Of a stretch of 64,000 nt of DNA, positions 46,041 through 60,459 are shown piece by piece. A model generated the notes under the pieces. The model had not been told where the DNA came from, did no database searches, and saw only the letters and a program-made list of their open reading frames with translations. Origin of the DNA: Casuarina equisetifolia. Taxonomy: Eukaryota; Streptophyta; Magnoliopsida; Fagales; Casuarinaceae. The DNA lies in assembly GCA_028551475.1 (NCBI GenBank), contig CM052358.1:11391938-11455937 (forward strand), given 5' to 3'. A program made the translations under genes and the position numbers. The number at the start of each line of letters is the position of its first letter. Positions within the stretch are counted from its first letter, which is position 1.

Positions 46041-49000
46041 GCTTTTCATAATCTTTTAGAAGCTATAAAACAAAAGTAGCATCTATTTCATAGAAAAGGC
46101 ATTGTGATACAGCTCTAGCCTTATGTGTTCTTTTATATCAAATTCAGTTGTTACTTACATGTTTGTTTGCCAAGCTTTCTTCAAATTAATGCCATGTGCT
46201 CTCCTGCACTCTCATCAAAGAGTTTGGTAAGCACTAGATTTGGAATTAGGTTTGAGATTCAGAGATTTCCAGGAAGACCCCAATTAACTTTGGTAAAATA
46301 ACATTTTGATTAGCTGGTGTACCAAAAAAAACATAGGATATATGCACAGCCTTTTTTGGGTACAATTTCTAGGAAAAGTAGTTTTTGTCTAAATTATTTT
46401 GTATACAGTACTATCCATGTGGCAAGTAAAGGACTCTTTGACAAAGCTGCAGAAGAAGTCCATTTCGCATATAAAGTGATTCAAAAAGTAGTAAAAGAAG
46501 GATTGACACAAAGTAAAAAAATTGATTCTCAATGACTCACAGCATTTTACGTATCAATGAAGTTCTATGGCCCCAAAGGAATACTTAATGCATCTACAAA
46601 TTTAATAAATTAGTCCCATATAATTGAAGATATGATAAGAAGTACAAAGAATAGTCCCTATATTTGTCTATAATAGATCAAATGCAATAAATGAGTTAGA
46701 AACAATAAGGGAAGGACTCTACATGTTGTAAAAAACGAACGAAAACAAGAAAGGAGGAATAGTTGGATATAGTTCAATAACTTTTTTGTTCCATAAAATT
46801 GAACCCTTGTATTCAAAAAGGGACATTGAGTCCTAGAATAGCTACCTTTCTTTTAAAGCCTTCTTTTGTAAACCTTACTTTAGGCTAAATCATTCTCTTT
46901 GGTTTGGAATTTGGGATTATCATACTCCATTGAAATTTTCATACAACTCCTTAAGGACTCCAAGGTTGTAGAAATCTTTAATTTCTACAAAATCTACTTT
47001 AGATGATTTATCCCGAGCTAGATAATTTATTAAAGAATTGTTTTAACCTTTTTTTTTATTTGGGTGGGTTGGGAAAGGGGGAGAAGAGGTGGGGGTGGCT
47101 ACCAAAAAATATTATTTTTTAAAATTTTTGACATATTCTTTAAACTTACATATCCTGCATTACTCTACCTTAGACAGTATATTGTTGGTGTCTTCTTATA
47201 AGAATGGTTCTCCTGAATACTTACTAAGTAGTTCTTAGGACTCACAGCTTCTTTCTTTATTGCTTCCATGCTCCTTTATTGCAATTGATCTTTTACTAAC
47301 AAATACAAGAATTATCCTTTATACTTCTCATCATGCCTTCAATTATATGGGATATCTTTATTTATTTTCTAGGCTTCTTTTAGGGCCATAGACCTTTGCT
47401 GACATGTAGAAGGTTATATGAAATATTCAGAGTCACTTTTATTTACTTTGTGTCAATCCTTGTTTTGATGCTTTTTGTATGACTTTATCTTCAATGTAGA
47501 CTTCTAATCCAACTTTCTTAGATAGTCTTTTACTACATGGGACCTATTTGCCATGTTGATAGTATTATAAATGCATAATAGCCATGGTAACCTCCTCCTT
47601 TGTGAGAAGCGCCCTTCTAAATCTAAGATCAACAAAGAAGCAAACTAACGAGGATTTTTTAGATTACATTCCCTAGCATATTCTTAAAGGTTTTGTGGTT
47701 TTTATGATTAGTTTGGATGATAAAAGTATTTCTCTGGCCACTTAATCATTCCTGCTATTTAAGTCTTTTGCTTCTATTAGTTTTTGCTGAGTAGTATTGA
47801 AAATAAAACGTCTGGAAATAGCTGACTTTGTTAGTGACCTCCTCGTGAATAGAAAAGTGAGATGCAGAGATTCAAGCTTCCAAATCCTGTTATTTGGGTT
47901 GGTGGAATTTTGCAAATTGAGCTCCTAGGTAGGGTTCAGAGACATGAAGAGGATGGCTTATACTATATATGGTTTGTTCCATAAACTTTTTTCGTTGTCT
48001 TGCTTGATTTTCCTTTTGTGGTTATATTATAGAGGATATATATTGAGTTCATGAGTTGCCAATTTCCTGATTCAATGAGATTTGAGTTTGTTGTGTTGCA
48101 CTCAATTTTCAAAAATTGATGTGTTTTGTCCTGTTGCCTTTTGTTTATACATGCCAATGTTGTGAATATACATCATTGGTTTCTTTTCAATATAGGTTAC
48201 CCCTAGAGGGAGAAGGGAAGGTGATATTGGTTCTTTCTGTCACCAGTTTGCTATTGGTTTACCTTTGCACGTTGACATATATTAGGAAACTTTTGAGATT
48301 ATTTATTTCATACGCAGGAATTTGTAATACTTGGATATCTGATTTTGCTTTACCTTGTTTTGTACATTCTTCTATTAACGTACCCTCCTGGAACAGGGTA
48401 AGCTAGAAGAGGTAGGGAACTATTATCAGAGAATGTGCAAACCGAATGGCTTCCCCACATGATTAAGCTACCTATCAGTATCTTTAATTCTGGTGAAAAT
48501 GATGGCTCTCATATGCACCAGAAATCTCCATAGGTAGACATTTGCTAGGGAAAAGAAGGAAGGGGGGTGTTAAGGCATGTCACATCGTGACAACAAACTT
48601 ACAATTCAACCTTTGTAGTTAGTAAACAGGTCATGCTCGCTCAACCTTTAGGAATTGATTAATGCACAAAGCTATAATTACACATAATATGTTCCGTGAA
48701 CAAAGTCATGAATTTGGAGACCAACATACCATTAAGGGTTTTGCTTCTGAGTTGCAAAACAATCATTAATCTAATGGCTCAACCAATATCATGTTCATTA
48801 TACCATAAATAACTAGATAGTGGTATGGATTCATTGATTACGATATTTTATTCATGACCTTCGTTTTGTATGAATTAAAAAAAAAAAGGAATTAAACCCA
48901 AAAAAACTCATAAAAAAACCATGTATTCCAAAATAACGAATAGAACTTTGATGATAAGATAATAACATCAACCTCAATTCACACAAAAAAAAAAAAATGA

Positions 49001-49295
49001 AACAACTAAGTTCTAATGTTGTCAATATTGGCCTCAATTTGCTATATTGCAATCTCGTGGTAAACCGTGCCGTCTTAACTCTTAAGTTAATAGTTTTATT
49101 CTCTTTATTGCCGAAAAAGAAAAAGGAAACAGAAAAAAGAGCTCAAAAACTGTCTGGCCGTTTAGGTTTATGCAAGAAACGTTATAAAACTCCAAATATA
49201 GGTTAAGATTTATGCTAGAAACATTATATAATTACAAATATAGGTATTTTGACGCACCAACTTTTTATATTAACCTTCCGAGTGTAGTACTAATT
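46041..49295. other. Intergenic, 3.2 kb, no gene recognised
   Basis: AT-rich sequence downstream of the pyruvate kinase stop. The open stretches (for example 46317-46535 and 48116-48406) are short, lack known domains and match nothing I recognise. It holds the pyruvate kinase 3' UTR near 49250-49295 and A/T runs at 48870-48890 and 48985-48997. Confidence 0.5.
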
Positions 49296-52200
49296 CTAAT
49301 CATCAAGCTCAATGATCTTCACCACATATGCATCACCAACTTTCTGGCAGACAACTACACGATCATGGGGCTTTATAATACCAGAAGCCTTGCCATGATC
49401 CAGTGCAACCTGGAGAACCGATTCACTTGTCGCATCCCTAGAATCCGCCTGCAAAACCGGCATCTTTCACTTTATCTAATACGGTAGTAAGAAAAAAGCT
49501 GAGGAAGGGACAACCAGTTATTTCAAAACAGAAAATCAGTCATTAATATGCCACCTAAATTGAGAGATGTAAACACCCAATTCAATGCTAGTATACGCAT
49601 TACTAAGAGACTAAGAATGGCTGCATATGTGTAACTACTCACTTCCATTTCACAAGTTACAACACTAAAATACAAAAAGTTTAGTGCACATGAAACTTAG
49701 CCTTAATTTCAAAACAGACCATAGGTGTTAGTTCATCTAAAGTGCAATAAAAATACTAGTAAACTAAGATCAAATCCTTTTTGAGTTTCATAGGTTAAAG
49801 AGAAGAAAAAGGTTGAGAATACGAAAGATGATAGAACGCAAGTGTCAGCAAATTCTAGTTCCATAAAACAGGTTCTATTGTAAAATGAGCAGTTTCATAA
49901 ATTAACTTTACCACGTCAGTGAAATTCAATTTGCAAAACTAAATTTCATTTTGCATTCTTTTGTTTATTTTTTTATTTTTTTATTTTTTCATGGGGGAAG
50001 GTGGGGGGTGTTGGGTTTTGCAGGTCCCATTTATCTATGGTGAATCAGTTATTTCAATCACCAAATCTAATTCTTACCGGATGTTGAGGATCTGCAAGTG
50101 TAGGAAAAAGGCCTCTAACAATTAGCGATTGCCTTGCCTGCCACAGAATCACAAGAAGAATAGACATCAACTATTAGAGTCGGTTTCACAAATCATGCAA
50201 TACTTAAGGCAAGAACGCACAGAATCAAATAAAATTAGATTCAAACAAATAATACCATTGCCCAGACATAGAAGACAACGAAAGTGAAAGTTAAGCATAA
50301 TAAGCAACTGCAAGTGACTGCTTGTTTCCCCAATGCTATGAAATCAAGTTCGATCTCATTAACCAGAAAGAAATAAACTGATTAAAATAAAAAGTTCAAT
50401 AAAAATAGTGTAGTGACCAAGACAAAGTTCAATGTTCCATTCTTATCATCAAATTACTTGCCAGCAGAACACTAATATGCCTAGAAAGGAAAAAATGGAG
50501 GTGAGCTTATGCGATCAAGACCCAGTAGATGCAGCATGTATAACTTAGCAATACCAGGGACAAGGAAGAAAAATCAAGACCCCGTAGATCCATGTATAAC
50601 TTATCAATAACAGGGACGGGGAAGAAAAACAGAATTCAACATAGCTTATTCTAAAAACATGGAAAAATAAAGTTGCCGCAATGCAAAAACTAGATAAATC
50701 AGTGAATAACCTCAAAAGCACCAGTAAAAGTCCAGCGGAGTTGATTAGTCTTAAGCTGAGGGATTACAACAGATAACACAGGCATCGTAGGCCTGTACTT
50801 TGCAATTAACCTGCATTAAAAGAAAAGAAAAAATATAAGTGATCCAATTACTAAAATTCAGGAGAGAGTGCAAAAGTCACAGAAAAACTGTAAACAATGT
50901 TATTGATCATCAAAACTCAACACTTATAAGGAAGAGAAAAATAAATGTGTATCAAACCTATTGTCAAGATACAGAATTAATATGCATATGCATTTTTTCT
51001 ACAAAAAGTAAAATAAGTTTACTAGAAAAAGGAGAACGCTAGAGTACACAAGGAACGTAATTCAACTACATTCCTTTGAAGTTCAAAAAATTATAAACTT
51101 CAAAGTCAAAAAATCCTACACATCGAGTGTAGTAAAGGGTTGGAAACTTCCTGAGAAAGACATCTAGCCACACACGATTTCAAAAATAGACTTGATAAGA
51201 TGTCTCCAAGCTCCCTAATGACACACAAGGGACCGACATTCCAAATTTCTATGACAACCAACTTTCTCTCATCTAGTCCCCTGTGATGCAAATGGACTGG
51301 CAGGAGCATCACCATCCAGTTAAAAGGCCCTGGTTTGTGTCCCCACAGAGAAAAAATATCATGAATTATTTGACATCTGAGGATGAGATACCATTTCAGT
51401 TGAATGTCGTGTATCTATGTATTAACATAACACCATATCTAGTTTGTGAATTGCACGAACAAGATTCACTAAGTTATTCAAAAAAATTTCCCTTACGAAT
51501 ATGTATGCTGCTAAATCACATTGTTGGTGTCTCCCATAAAACTCTGAATAAGGAAACACAAATGACAAATACCCCTTCTGGGAGTGGAGTCAAAGACAGA
51601 TGACCAGCTCCCCACCACTTCCAAACATACAAAACCATCCATGTATTTCTTAATTTCCACTGCCGGAAGAGAAAGCAACCTCCCTCCACATATTTTCCCT
51701 ATCTACTTTTTAAGGAAATTTCACAATAGACCCTCTTTGAGCATCATAAACTGATCAAACATTAAATTTCCAGATCATGCTAAAAAAAATTCATAGTAGA
51801 TTAACTTGTACCACTACAACTGGTTTGTACTTTTGAACTATGCATTAGTCTCTGTTAATTAAAAAATAAACGTATGTACTAACATCTTTTTAGGGTTGTA
51901 CCACATCAAACAACTCTCATCCTTTAGGTTTCTTTATGGTTTCTTCTGCCTCTTCATCTTTCTTGGCCTCTCCATTACAATATTGTAAACCATCAAATTA
52001 GATATTGAAATTTATCCGGTTTGAACTCCCAGTCTATGATGCTTCTAATTTGCAACGATCAGCTGCTTTTGTTCACGCCTTCAATCATGTCTGCCTTTGT
52101 TCCTTCTCCTAACCAGCTCGATGATATTTTCTCAAAGGAACTTGCATCACCTTCCCTTACTTCTTGGTCCAAGCTGTCACTTAGAGAGGGTGCAATACAG

Positions 52201-55200
52201 TACGCTTGTACAATTAGAGTTATCTTGTGCTTTGTACTATTCTCCGTACTTATGTGCTAACACACCCAAATAGTAGTCAAGAAACCCAAGTACATCTATC
52301 CAACCCTATTTCAATTTAATCTTGATACATATTTGCTTGTTAAGAGTGCACTTCAATTGACAATATAAACATGAAAAGCAAAAGGTAAGGTCAGGGCCAG
52401 GGAGAGGGAGACGGAGAGGGAGAGGGAGAGAGAGAAGGACCTTGCAGTTCTTCCAGATGAAGTGAAGCAAATTATGACAGAGGCCTTCACCTTAATGGCA
52501 GCACGGACCTAAAAATAAGGGATAAAGATTGTATTTTCAGCAGAAACTCAATTTATCATCTATTAACAAGAGTAGACAAAAAACTCCAGTGCCACCAATC
52601 TAAATTATGGCAAGTAGGACAGGTTGAACACAGGAACATCACAGGAACATCACAAGAAGGTACCGCAGAGGAAGCAATAGATTCCAAGTGGGTCATTGGT
52701 TCTCCAACGTATTTGAGAGTCTTCTTGAAGTACAGATCTTGATTGTAAACCTTCTCTGCCTGTGGACACCAGTTTAAATTAAATAAACGCAATATAAAGT
52801 GGCAAGAAAAGAGTTAATTAGGAAATAACACTTCCTTGGAGATCTTTCCACATAAGAACTAACACCTGACCTCAGACAATGGTGTGTGCATCATAGTAAG
52901 AACAAAGATTTTATTTTCTCAGAACCTTAAAATTTCTCAGTGTCATACATAAGGCGTGTGGATCAGACCACTAGCCAAGGTTCATGCATGCCAGATACAA
53001 TAGCAATATTTTAAAGAAGAGCGAAAGAGAAAGACGAGAAAAAGGACCATAATTGTATGAGATCAAATTGTCAGAGACAATAAATTACATGTAAAGCACG
53101 TAGTAGTCCTGCAAACTTTAGGTGGAAAGAGAGAACGGATAACTGCTTTCCATGTCACTAACAAAACTGCATTATGCTTAATAATAAAGAGGAAGTCTCT
53201 CATTAGCCATCCATAAAATGAAGAGCTCTAGAAAACATGGGGCAAACAAACTGAAAATTTAACTTCAAAACCACAAAGTAAGAACTTATAACTGAAGCAA
53301 CCATTATGAGATAAGCTGACTGGATTTAAAATTTTCTGTATCAATATCTTGGACAGAGGCAACGGCGGTCACCACATGACAACCCATGAAAGATTTTTTC
53401 ACCAAGTGATATCGTAACTCTTAGGATCTCAAGGTTTTGAACAGAGCCAGGGGCATCACAAATGCCAACGCATGAAAGAAACTTTTACCATGACTAATCA
53501 ACTCTTAGGCTTGGAAACTTGCATGAAGAGAATGGAATCGAAAATAAATAAAATAAAGAATGAAGTAGAAGATCTTATCAAGGCTTCAGTCATATTGTCA
53601 CTTGTAAGGAAGCACTGATAGCAAAATAGATTACGAAGAATCTAAGCAGAAGAGAAAGTGTAGATTTGGAATTAAACTAACCCCGATGCCCGTACAGCAT
53701 CATAAGTGAATATAAAAGTGTGGGAACTTAGAAATGCTTCACCGCAAAAAACAAAGAGTGTTAGCATTAGAAGAGTGTTGCTTCAACTCTGGCAAATGGA
53801 CTTACACAATCAAAATTGTGTTGCAAGGCAATACTTTACCATCAAATAGGGAAACAAAAATAACTAAAAAAAAAAAAAAAATAGAAAAAAATAGAGGAAA
53901 CAGGATAGAAAGAGAACGATAGGAGATTAAGAAATGGACCGCCTAAAAAATAAAGTAGCAAGACTTGCCTCCGCACAGATCTTTCCAACAGTGGAAATGG
54001 TCTCAACTGGATATAATCCACGAAGGGTCTCTGCACCAAGAAGAATTGCATCACACCCTGACAACAAAGAGGCAACAAACATAAGATTCTGGTGAACATC
54101 CACACCCCTGGTATCAGTGGTGCTCAAGAAAAAGCAATAGGTGCCAAAAAACTGTCTCTTGCAGTCAATAGATAGAATAGACATCCTGAACAACAGTAAA
54201 CATAATGGCTATTCCCCAAAATAAATATGGAATATGTTATATTTCCAAATTCTGAAAGTTACCATCTAATACAGCATTTGCAACATCTGTTGCTTCAGCA
54301 CGAGTCGGTCTTAGATTGTCAGTCATACTGTCCACAACACGAGTAACCACAGCAGGCTTTCCAGCCATGTTGCACTTGTATACAGCAGCCTTTTGAAATA
54401 AAAACACCTGAGAAATGTGTAGACGAAGATTACCGGAAAGTCATAACAATTCCACCAATGGTACACAAACACACCTAACAGTTAAAAGAAGATTCATGAT
54501 AATGCCTGTTCTTATAAAGAAAATTGTCCTACTTATTGGCTGGGCATTGGATGAAAATCAAGCTTTTCATGCCAATTCCTTCAATATCCAAGGCTATTGC
54601 AAATGGAATATACTATATGCCTGTTAAATAGCACATAAGAGGCAAACAGCCATGTAGTGCTGATGTAAGAGTCAAACAGTCAGCCCATGTTATTAGCTTA
54701 TACGAGTGATCCAAGCCCACTGCAAACAGAATCTAGTCTATTCCTTCAACTAGCATACAGAGGCATGCAGCTATGTAGTGCGGATGTAAAATTCTTCGTA
54801 AGAAGACAAGTGAATACACAGATCAGAGTTATTTGTATGTTACAATTGAGGGGCTTGGATAGTGAAATGTCGCAGCTTTGAAAACTCAATACACTCAATC
54901 CTATATATGACTTCCCCTCCCTTAGTTACAGTATAAACCTGGAATTTGTACATGGCTCTACTTAAGGTATCTGGAATCCCCCTGAATAGTGACCAGTAAA
55001 TCAAACGACTTAATCCATCTACTAGTAGGCTTATCAGGCTCCTTTTCCCTGTGATGCTGCACCATCATTTTTTGTTTTAACCGCTAATCACAACTCACAC
55101 ACACATACAAGAGCAACACCATGTTTTATCCATGTTCAGATTTCAAACTACCTTCTCTGGTGGAAGATCTAGTCCCAAATTTCCACGAGAAACAATGACA

Positions 55201-58200
55201 CCATCTGCTTCCCGTAGGATCTCATCAAAGTGAATTAATCCCTGCAAGAAAACAAGGTGAGGATACTTCCATTCCTTCCAACCACCAAGTTGCCTAGACC
55301 CAGAAGCGGGGTCCCACAACACTGGTAGAGTGCCTATTATCTGTCCACAGTGTGAATGTAGGAATAGGGCATGCAGCTTACCTCTACGTTTTCGATCTTT
55401 GCAAAAATTTGAGTTTGGCTGAGATCACGAAACTTAGAAAGAAATTCACGGGCCTAAAGAATAGCAAGAGTAGTCAGTTGAATGGGTGAAGAATGCAGTA
55501 AAATCTGCAGCAGAAAAAGAATCAGGATGCCTAAAATGGGGATGGGGTAGCGGGAGCAGTAAAAGTAATGGAAGTGAAATAAGAAGAATAAACTAAACAA
55601 GACCCTCCAGGAGGAACAGTCCTTACATGGCGAATATCTTCTGCATGTCGTGTATATGACAATGAAAGGAAGTCTATACTGTTTTGAGCACCCCATGTGC
55701 TTATAACCTGATAATATCAAGACAATTTCATGGAAAAATTTTGTGTGGCAAAGAGAAGGTCTATAATATCATTCTGAAAAACAAAAATACCGCAATCTGA
55801 CCACTTAATTAGTTGACAAGGACACACAGAACCGAGCCAGTTTATTGGGATTAAGCCTGGGTGACTTTGGTTGAGACAGAATGCAGAAGATCTCCTAGAG
55901 TTGATACCACTCCAGTTTTATTCATATAGTTACTCCAGAAACCAATGTTGCGGACATCATCCTTTTAAAGTGAATGTCTGCCCTAATTAATCAATGGATA
56001 ATAAGAAGCACTTGGCTAGCCATAATCTTTTGAAACAATACCCGAAAAGTAGGGTCCAGTGTCACTATAAATAGAATCGCGAGACACATATGCCTAATGT
56101 AATAAAACTGAAAGGCTTTTATCCTACCAGAAAAAAATGATAATCTAGCATTGTTAGCCAACAGGTCATTCCTCTTAAGAAATTCAGTCTGACAGCTTAA
56201 ATTAGTATGAGGAAAGGCTCAACAAGCACCAAGTTTTAGCTCAACAAGTGCTGAATCGTTCATTAAAAATGTTGGCAAATTTCATTTTAACTCTATGTTC
56301 CCCTGTGAAATATATCAGACAAAATTCAATGACAACTTTCTAGCATTCACGAGTATATAAATTAGGTCAACAAATAATGGTCATAGCTGGGCCTGGTCCA
56401 AAACAATAAGTTACCTCCTTATCTTTATCAGTGAGTGTAGGTAAGTCAATACGGATTTGGGAGACATGCAACGTATACAATGCTCCAGATAAGGTAGCAG
56501 AATTTTTTATCAAACAGACGACATCATCACCATTCACCTCAGAAACCTGCATTGTGAAAGCAAAACTTCACAGATTACGTAACTATATAACACCAACTTC
56601 GAGAGGTTTCTTCAAATTTGCTTGTATAGAAGATGACTCAAACTCAAGATTGACAGCCAAGTACCAATCTAGTTACTTTGGTCTTCTTTTGAAGCACATG
56701 ATTTGAGACAGATGACTCTGACATGGGAGTAGGTAACTAGACAAGCCTAATGTTCTAGTTCAATATCATGTCGAATGAGCATGGACTTGATGAACTCAAT
56801 TTTCTAAGTTGCCTTACCTCCAGCCACACAGAAGTAGTTTCACTTCCTGTAAACAGGTATTGACCAATAAAAATAGTGTCTCCCTTCTTCACAGCCTGCA
56901 AAGATCAAAACAACAACGCTAATTAATATCTGGCTGCAAAGATCATGTAGTAGATTAGATAGATTAATAACTAGAATATCATTCTAAATATCTTCCTAAT
57001 AACTGAAGAAGTAAACAAGGAGGAACGGGAAATAAAATTCTTTGCGAGAATGCACCCTAAAGAGGAGTTTCTGTCAACTCTCATGGAAACATAAGATATA
57101 GTGGAACAAAAGAAAATTTCTATCTATGTACTCAAAGAAAAAACAAAAACAAAAATGATATAGCTCAAAAATGTTAAAGAATCGCAGAAGCAGAAAGAGT
57201 TCCAAAACATAAACCTTTTCTTAATTTAACGAATTTCCAATTAAATACTTGAGATGTTGACTTATTTTATGTCCTATACAGTCAATAGTGCTGCTTAGAA
57301 GACAAGTCTTTACTCAGTCAAGGCATTCGAGTAAGTAATTTAGGCCAATTTGAGAGTCCCAAACATTCAGTGAATCCTTTAGAAAGATACAGAATGAAAA
57401 TCTAGGGAGATCAATGGCAAGGAATCTTGACCACCCTAATCAACGATTGTTACAAATCATGTAAAACCCTGATCAAGTTTGACAAAACTAAATAATATTT
57501 AGTAACTCACAACTGGAAGTCAAAAGTCTTTCCTGGATTCCTTGTTCTTCTATGAATTGTATACAACAAAAGGGAAAACCATGAGAACGCAAGATCTAAT
57601 AAAATCAAAAAATTATAAACGGCACTTCAAATTAAAAAAATTTGTTCCTGAATAGCCAACCAACTGATAAATTTTTTATAACATACACTATTTTCTTTTA
57701 CAAATAAGACTAATTATTGATTTTTTTCCCAGATTTTATTTACAGGCCTCTTTTAAGGCAAATAATCTATTTCTCTTTGTTTGATTTGTCACGTTTTTCA
57801 TCCAAAAAAAAGAATATGGGAAAATTCCAAGAACTCAAGGACTTTTGGGGAAAAAAATCTTTCAGATTCCTTTGCCTCTTCTCACTTCCCAGTCGTTTAC
57901 GTTGGATAGTACTTGCTCAGCTGCATATCCCCTTTGGTAAGTAAATGAATTTGTATAAACCAATGTAAGCTTAGATGCTTCTCACCAAACAAAAAGAAGA
58001 CAATTGATAGCTCCATGTGAGAAGAAATGACATGGAAGCATAAATTCAACCGCCTGAAGCTATGCCAGCCAATTTTTGGTATAAAGTTGAGTAGTTCTAG
58101 AAGACTTACTTCACATCTTTTAGAGAGACACAGATCTAGGAGGATATTTTCCAGAATAGAAAACAGTTAGTCATGTGTCAACCAAAATCCAATATGTTCT

Positions 58201-59755
58201 AGAAACGGCCCCAGTTGTGGTCAAATTGATAACCTTTTAAGAAGCCAGAAACCCTATATAGGATGAAAGCAGAAAATGCTGACCTTTGATAAACCACTAA
58301 AGTTTATGGGTAAAAGATTTGAATTAGCTTCTTTTTCTTGATCAGGTGTCAGGACAACCAACGTATCTGCTTGAAGAGGAATGGGGCGCTCAGTTTTATT
58401 GACAACTTGTAACTCTGGACCCCCAGTATCTAGCATTACCTGAAATAAAATAAAAAACACACATTTAAGATCACATTACGGCAATCTTCAAAGCATAGAA
58501 TTGAATCAGTAAATCAGAGTAGCAAATCATTTCATAAAAATCTAATTATCAGCTAGATATGACCGCAAGCAGTTGAATTTGCATCTGTGACAACACAGTG
58601 CTGTTGATAAGAATATGAAAGTATTATTTGTACAATAACGTTAGCCTTACTGCACAGAGCTTCTTGGTACTCTTAACTGCTGCCTTTAAGTTTTCCAATG
58701 TCTCTTGGTGAAATTCAGCATCGCCCCATGAAAAATCGAACCTTGCCACTAGCATTTACAAAGAAAAAGGAATTGAGAAAAGAATGTCTAACCTAAAAAA
58801 AGTCAAGCTTACTGTAAAACTTAAAAAGGGAAACCACACTACTAAATAAAAATTACTATAGAAAATAGGCAAGTAATATTATTTCTCGGTTAATCCTGGG
58901 CTCCTCAATTGATGTATTGATGCCATCAAAAGAAGAATTTATAGAATGTGTTTCTGAATATCTACGACCATGGAAATTCAACCTCTGCGTAAACTGCGCC
59001 TAAACTACCACGTTTTGCTGCAGTGGTCTCCAGAACCCGCTTAAGCAACATGTATGACTCAAAAATAGTGTTGAAATCATTTTTCTCAACTAGAAAACAC
59101 ACAATCAGTGAAAGAAGAGCGACAAGAAACTATAAAACTTAATTTTCAGACAAGTGAACAGATGCGGGCAGCACCGGACATTCCGGCTTTCAGGCAACTG
59201 GTGATTATCTCAACCGAGCGTGATTTCGGACCGAGTGTTCCGACAATCCTCGTCATAGCTGGAAAGAAACTCTGCACGCATTATATAACAATCCAGAATT
59301 AGTATCATAGATTTAAACTCTTATTCAACCACAACCAAATCCCTCCGAAAAGAAAATCAATCTGGAAATATTTCCGTTTGGTTTACATATGGGGGATCTA
59401 CAAGAGGAAAGCAAGAAAGATCATCCTATGAGGGTGAAACAAAGTCAGAGTCTCGAGCATTTAGAGCACTATTCACCAAGGAATGAACACAACGTACAGT
59501 AAATCGTCAGCACTGGAGCAAATCAACTTTTTGCCACTATTCTGTGCAAACAACGAAATGCAAGACAGTAGAAAATAAATTTCTCCCCGATTTCCTTCCA
59601 TGTCTTTGAACACCGATTTTACCGTTACCGAAGTACGGAGAGAACACTAAAAACTAGCACTAGTACGAGGATCAGGGAGTACTCACAGGCTTTGAAGGCT
59701 CGAGGATGGAGGCCATCCTTATCGGCTCTTCCAGGAGCAAGTGATTCGCGTTCAT
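49296..59755 (-). CDS. Cytosolic pyruvate kinase
   Basis: Sixteen exons join in frame to 527 aa: 59755-59687, 59271-59175, 58748-58651, 58439-58284, 56895-56818, 56546-56415, 55707-55627, 55453-55382, 55241-55152, 54407-54263, 54057-53969, 52759-52664, 52508-52441, 50810-50711, 50137-50078 and 49448-49296. The enzyme converts phosphoenolpyruvate and ADP to pyruvate and ATP in glycolysis. It starts [33 protein letters not shown] and [11 protein letters not shown] are the N-terminal substrate region, FAKIENVEG holds the catalytic lysine, [20 protein letters not shown] the active-site helix, and [19 protein letters not shown] opens the C-terminal domain. [11 protein letters not shown] has Asn where classical kinases have Asp (ARGDLG), as I recall for the At3g52990 type. 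Intron 11 has a GC donor. Length and order match that type. Confidence 0.95.
52080..52200 (+). mobile_element. Short Copia RNase H relic in pyruvate kinase intron 13
   Basis: The + strand shows [20 protein letters not shown] followed by a purine-rich GAGAGGG tract, resembling the end of the Copia RNase H region next to a 3' LTR. LTR remnants may extend to about 52300. A small, heavily decayed fossil, antisense to the host gene. Confidence 0.5.
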
Positions 59756-60459
59756 TTTGTGATAGTTGGAAGATGAAATGAAAGAGACTCAAACGGACTG
59801 CGAGTGAAAATCTTTGACCGGGATTTGCTTTCCTCTGCGTCTGGGCAAGGATTCTGAGCTTTATAGAAAGCGGGTCTGATCACAGTCTAGGACCGAAAGA
59901 CTTTTGCACAGGGAGCGAATCGACCCGACAGATGGAATATACCTTTGCCAAGAAAATTCCCACGCTGTTTTGGATCTTCCATGCGGCTGAATTCCACGGT
60001 GTGGACGGTGAAGATTCACCTGGATTTCCAGCTCATGGTTTTTTAGTACACGGTGTGGACGGTTTGGATTCACCTGAATTTCCAGCACATGGTTCCTCAG
60101 TCCACGGAATGAGGGTTGGCTTAATGTTAAAAGTTGTATTATTTTTTCTGATAAGATCCATATACTTTTTATTATAAATAAATAAATATTCATACAGTTT
60201 TGACTTGAAATTGAGTTTTTTAATGTTGTTTTAGAAATTATATTTAACTTACCATAATAAACATGGTAAAAATAATATAATACCTTTTAAATAATATATA
60301 ATAGGAAAGTTTCAGTGCTGATGAGGCGCGGGCTGAGACCTTGGAGAGCCCACCTCGGACCTTTAAGAAGACCAGAAACCCCTCTTTTGTCTTGCTCTGT
60401 TTTCTCCGCCGCTTTAGAAGCAAGCTTCTTTGCCAAAATCCTTTTTCGCCCACAAGACA
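59756..60459. promoter_or_regulatory. Divergent promoter region, pyruvate kinase / small membrane protein gene
   Basis: 704 bp separate the two opposite start codons. It includes a 54-bp tandem repeat and a very AT-rich centre (60125-60310). Confidence 0.5.
59995..60101. repeat. Two tandem 54-bp units in the divergent promoter
   Basis: Each unit starts CACGGTGTGGACGGT and contains GATTCACCTG and ATTTCCAGC. A third partial start (CCACGG) follows at about 60102. Confidence 0.85.

Noticed and set aside
46317-46535. A possible gene in the intergenic gap
   Set aside because: 72 codons, no recognisable domain, no splice partner and AT-rich composition like its surroundings.
58975-59100. An extra exon inside pyruvate kinase intron 2 (minus strand, [19 protein letters not shown])
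   Set aside because: The flanking exons already join in frame with the conserved [13 protein letters not shown], and adding it would break the family sequence. It remains unexplained.
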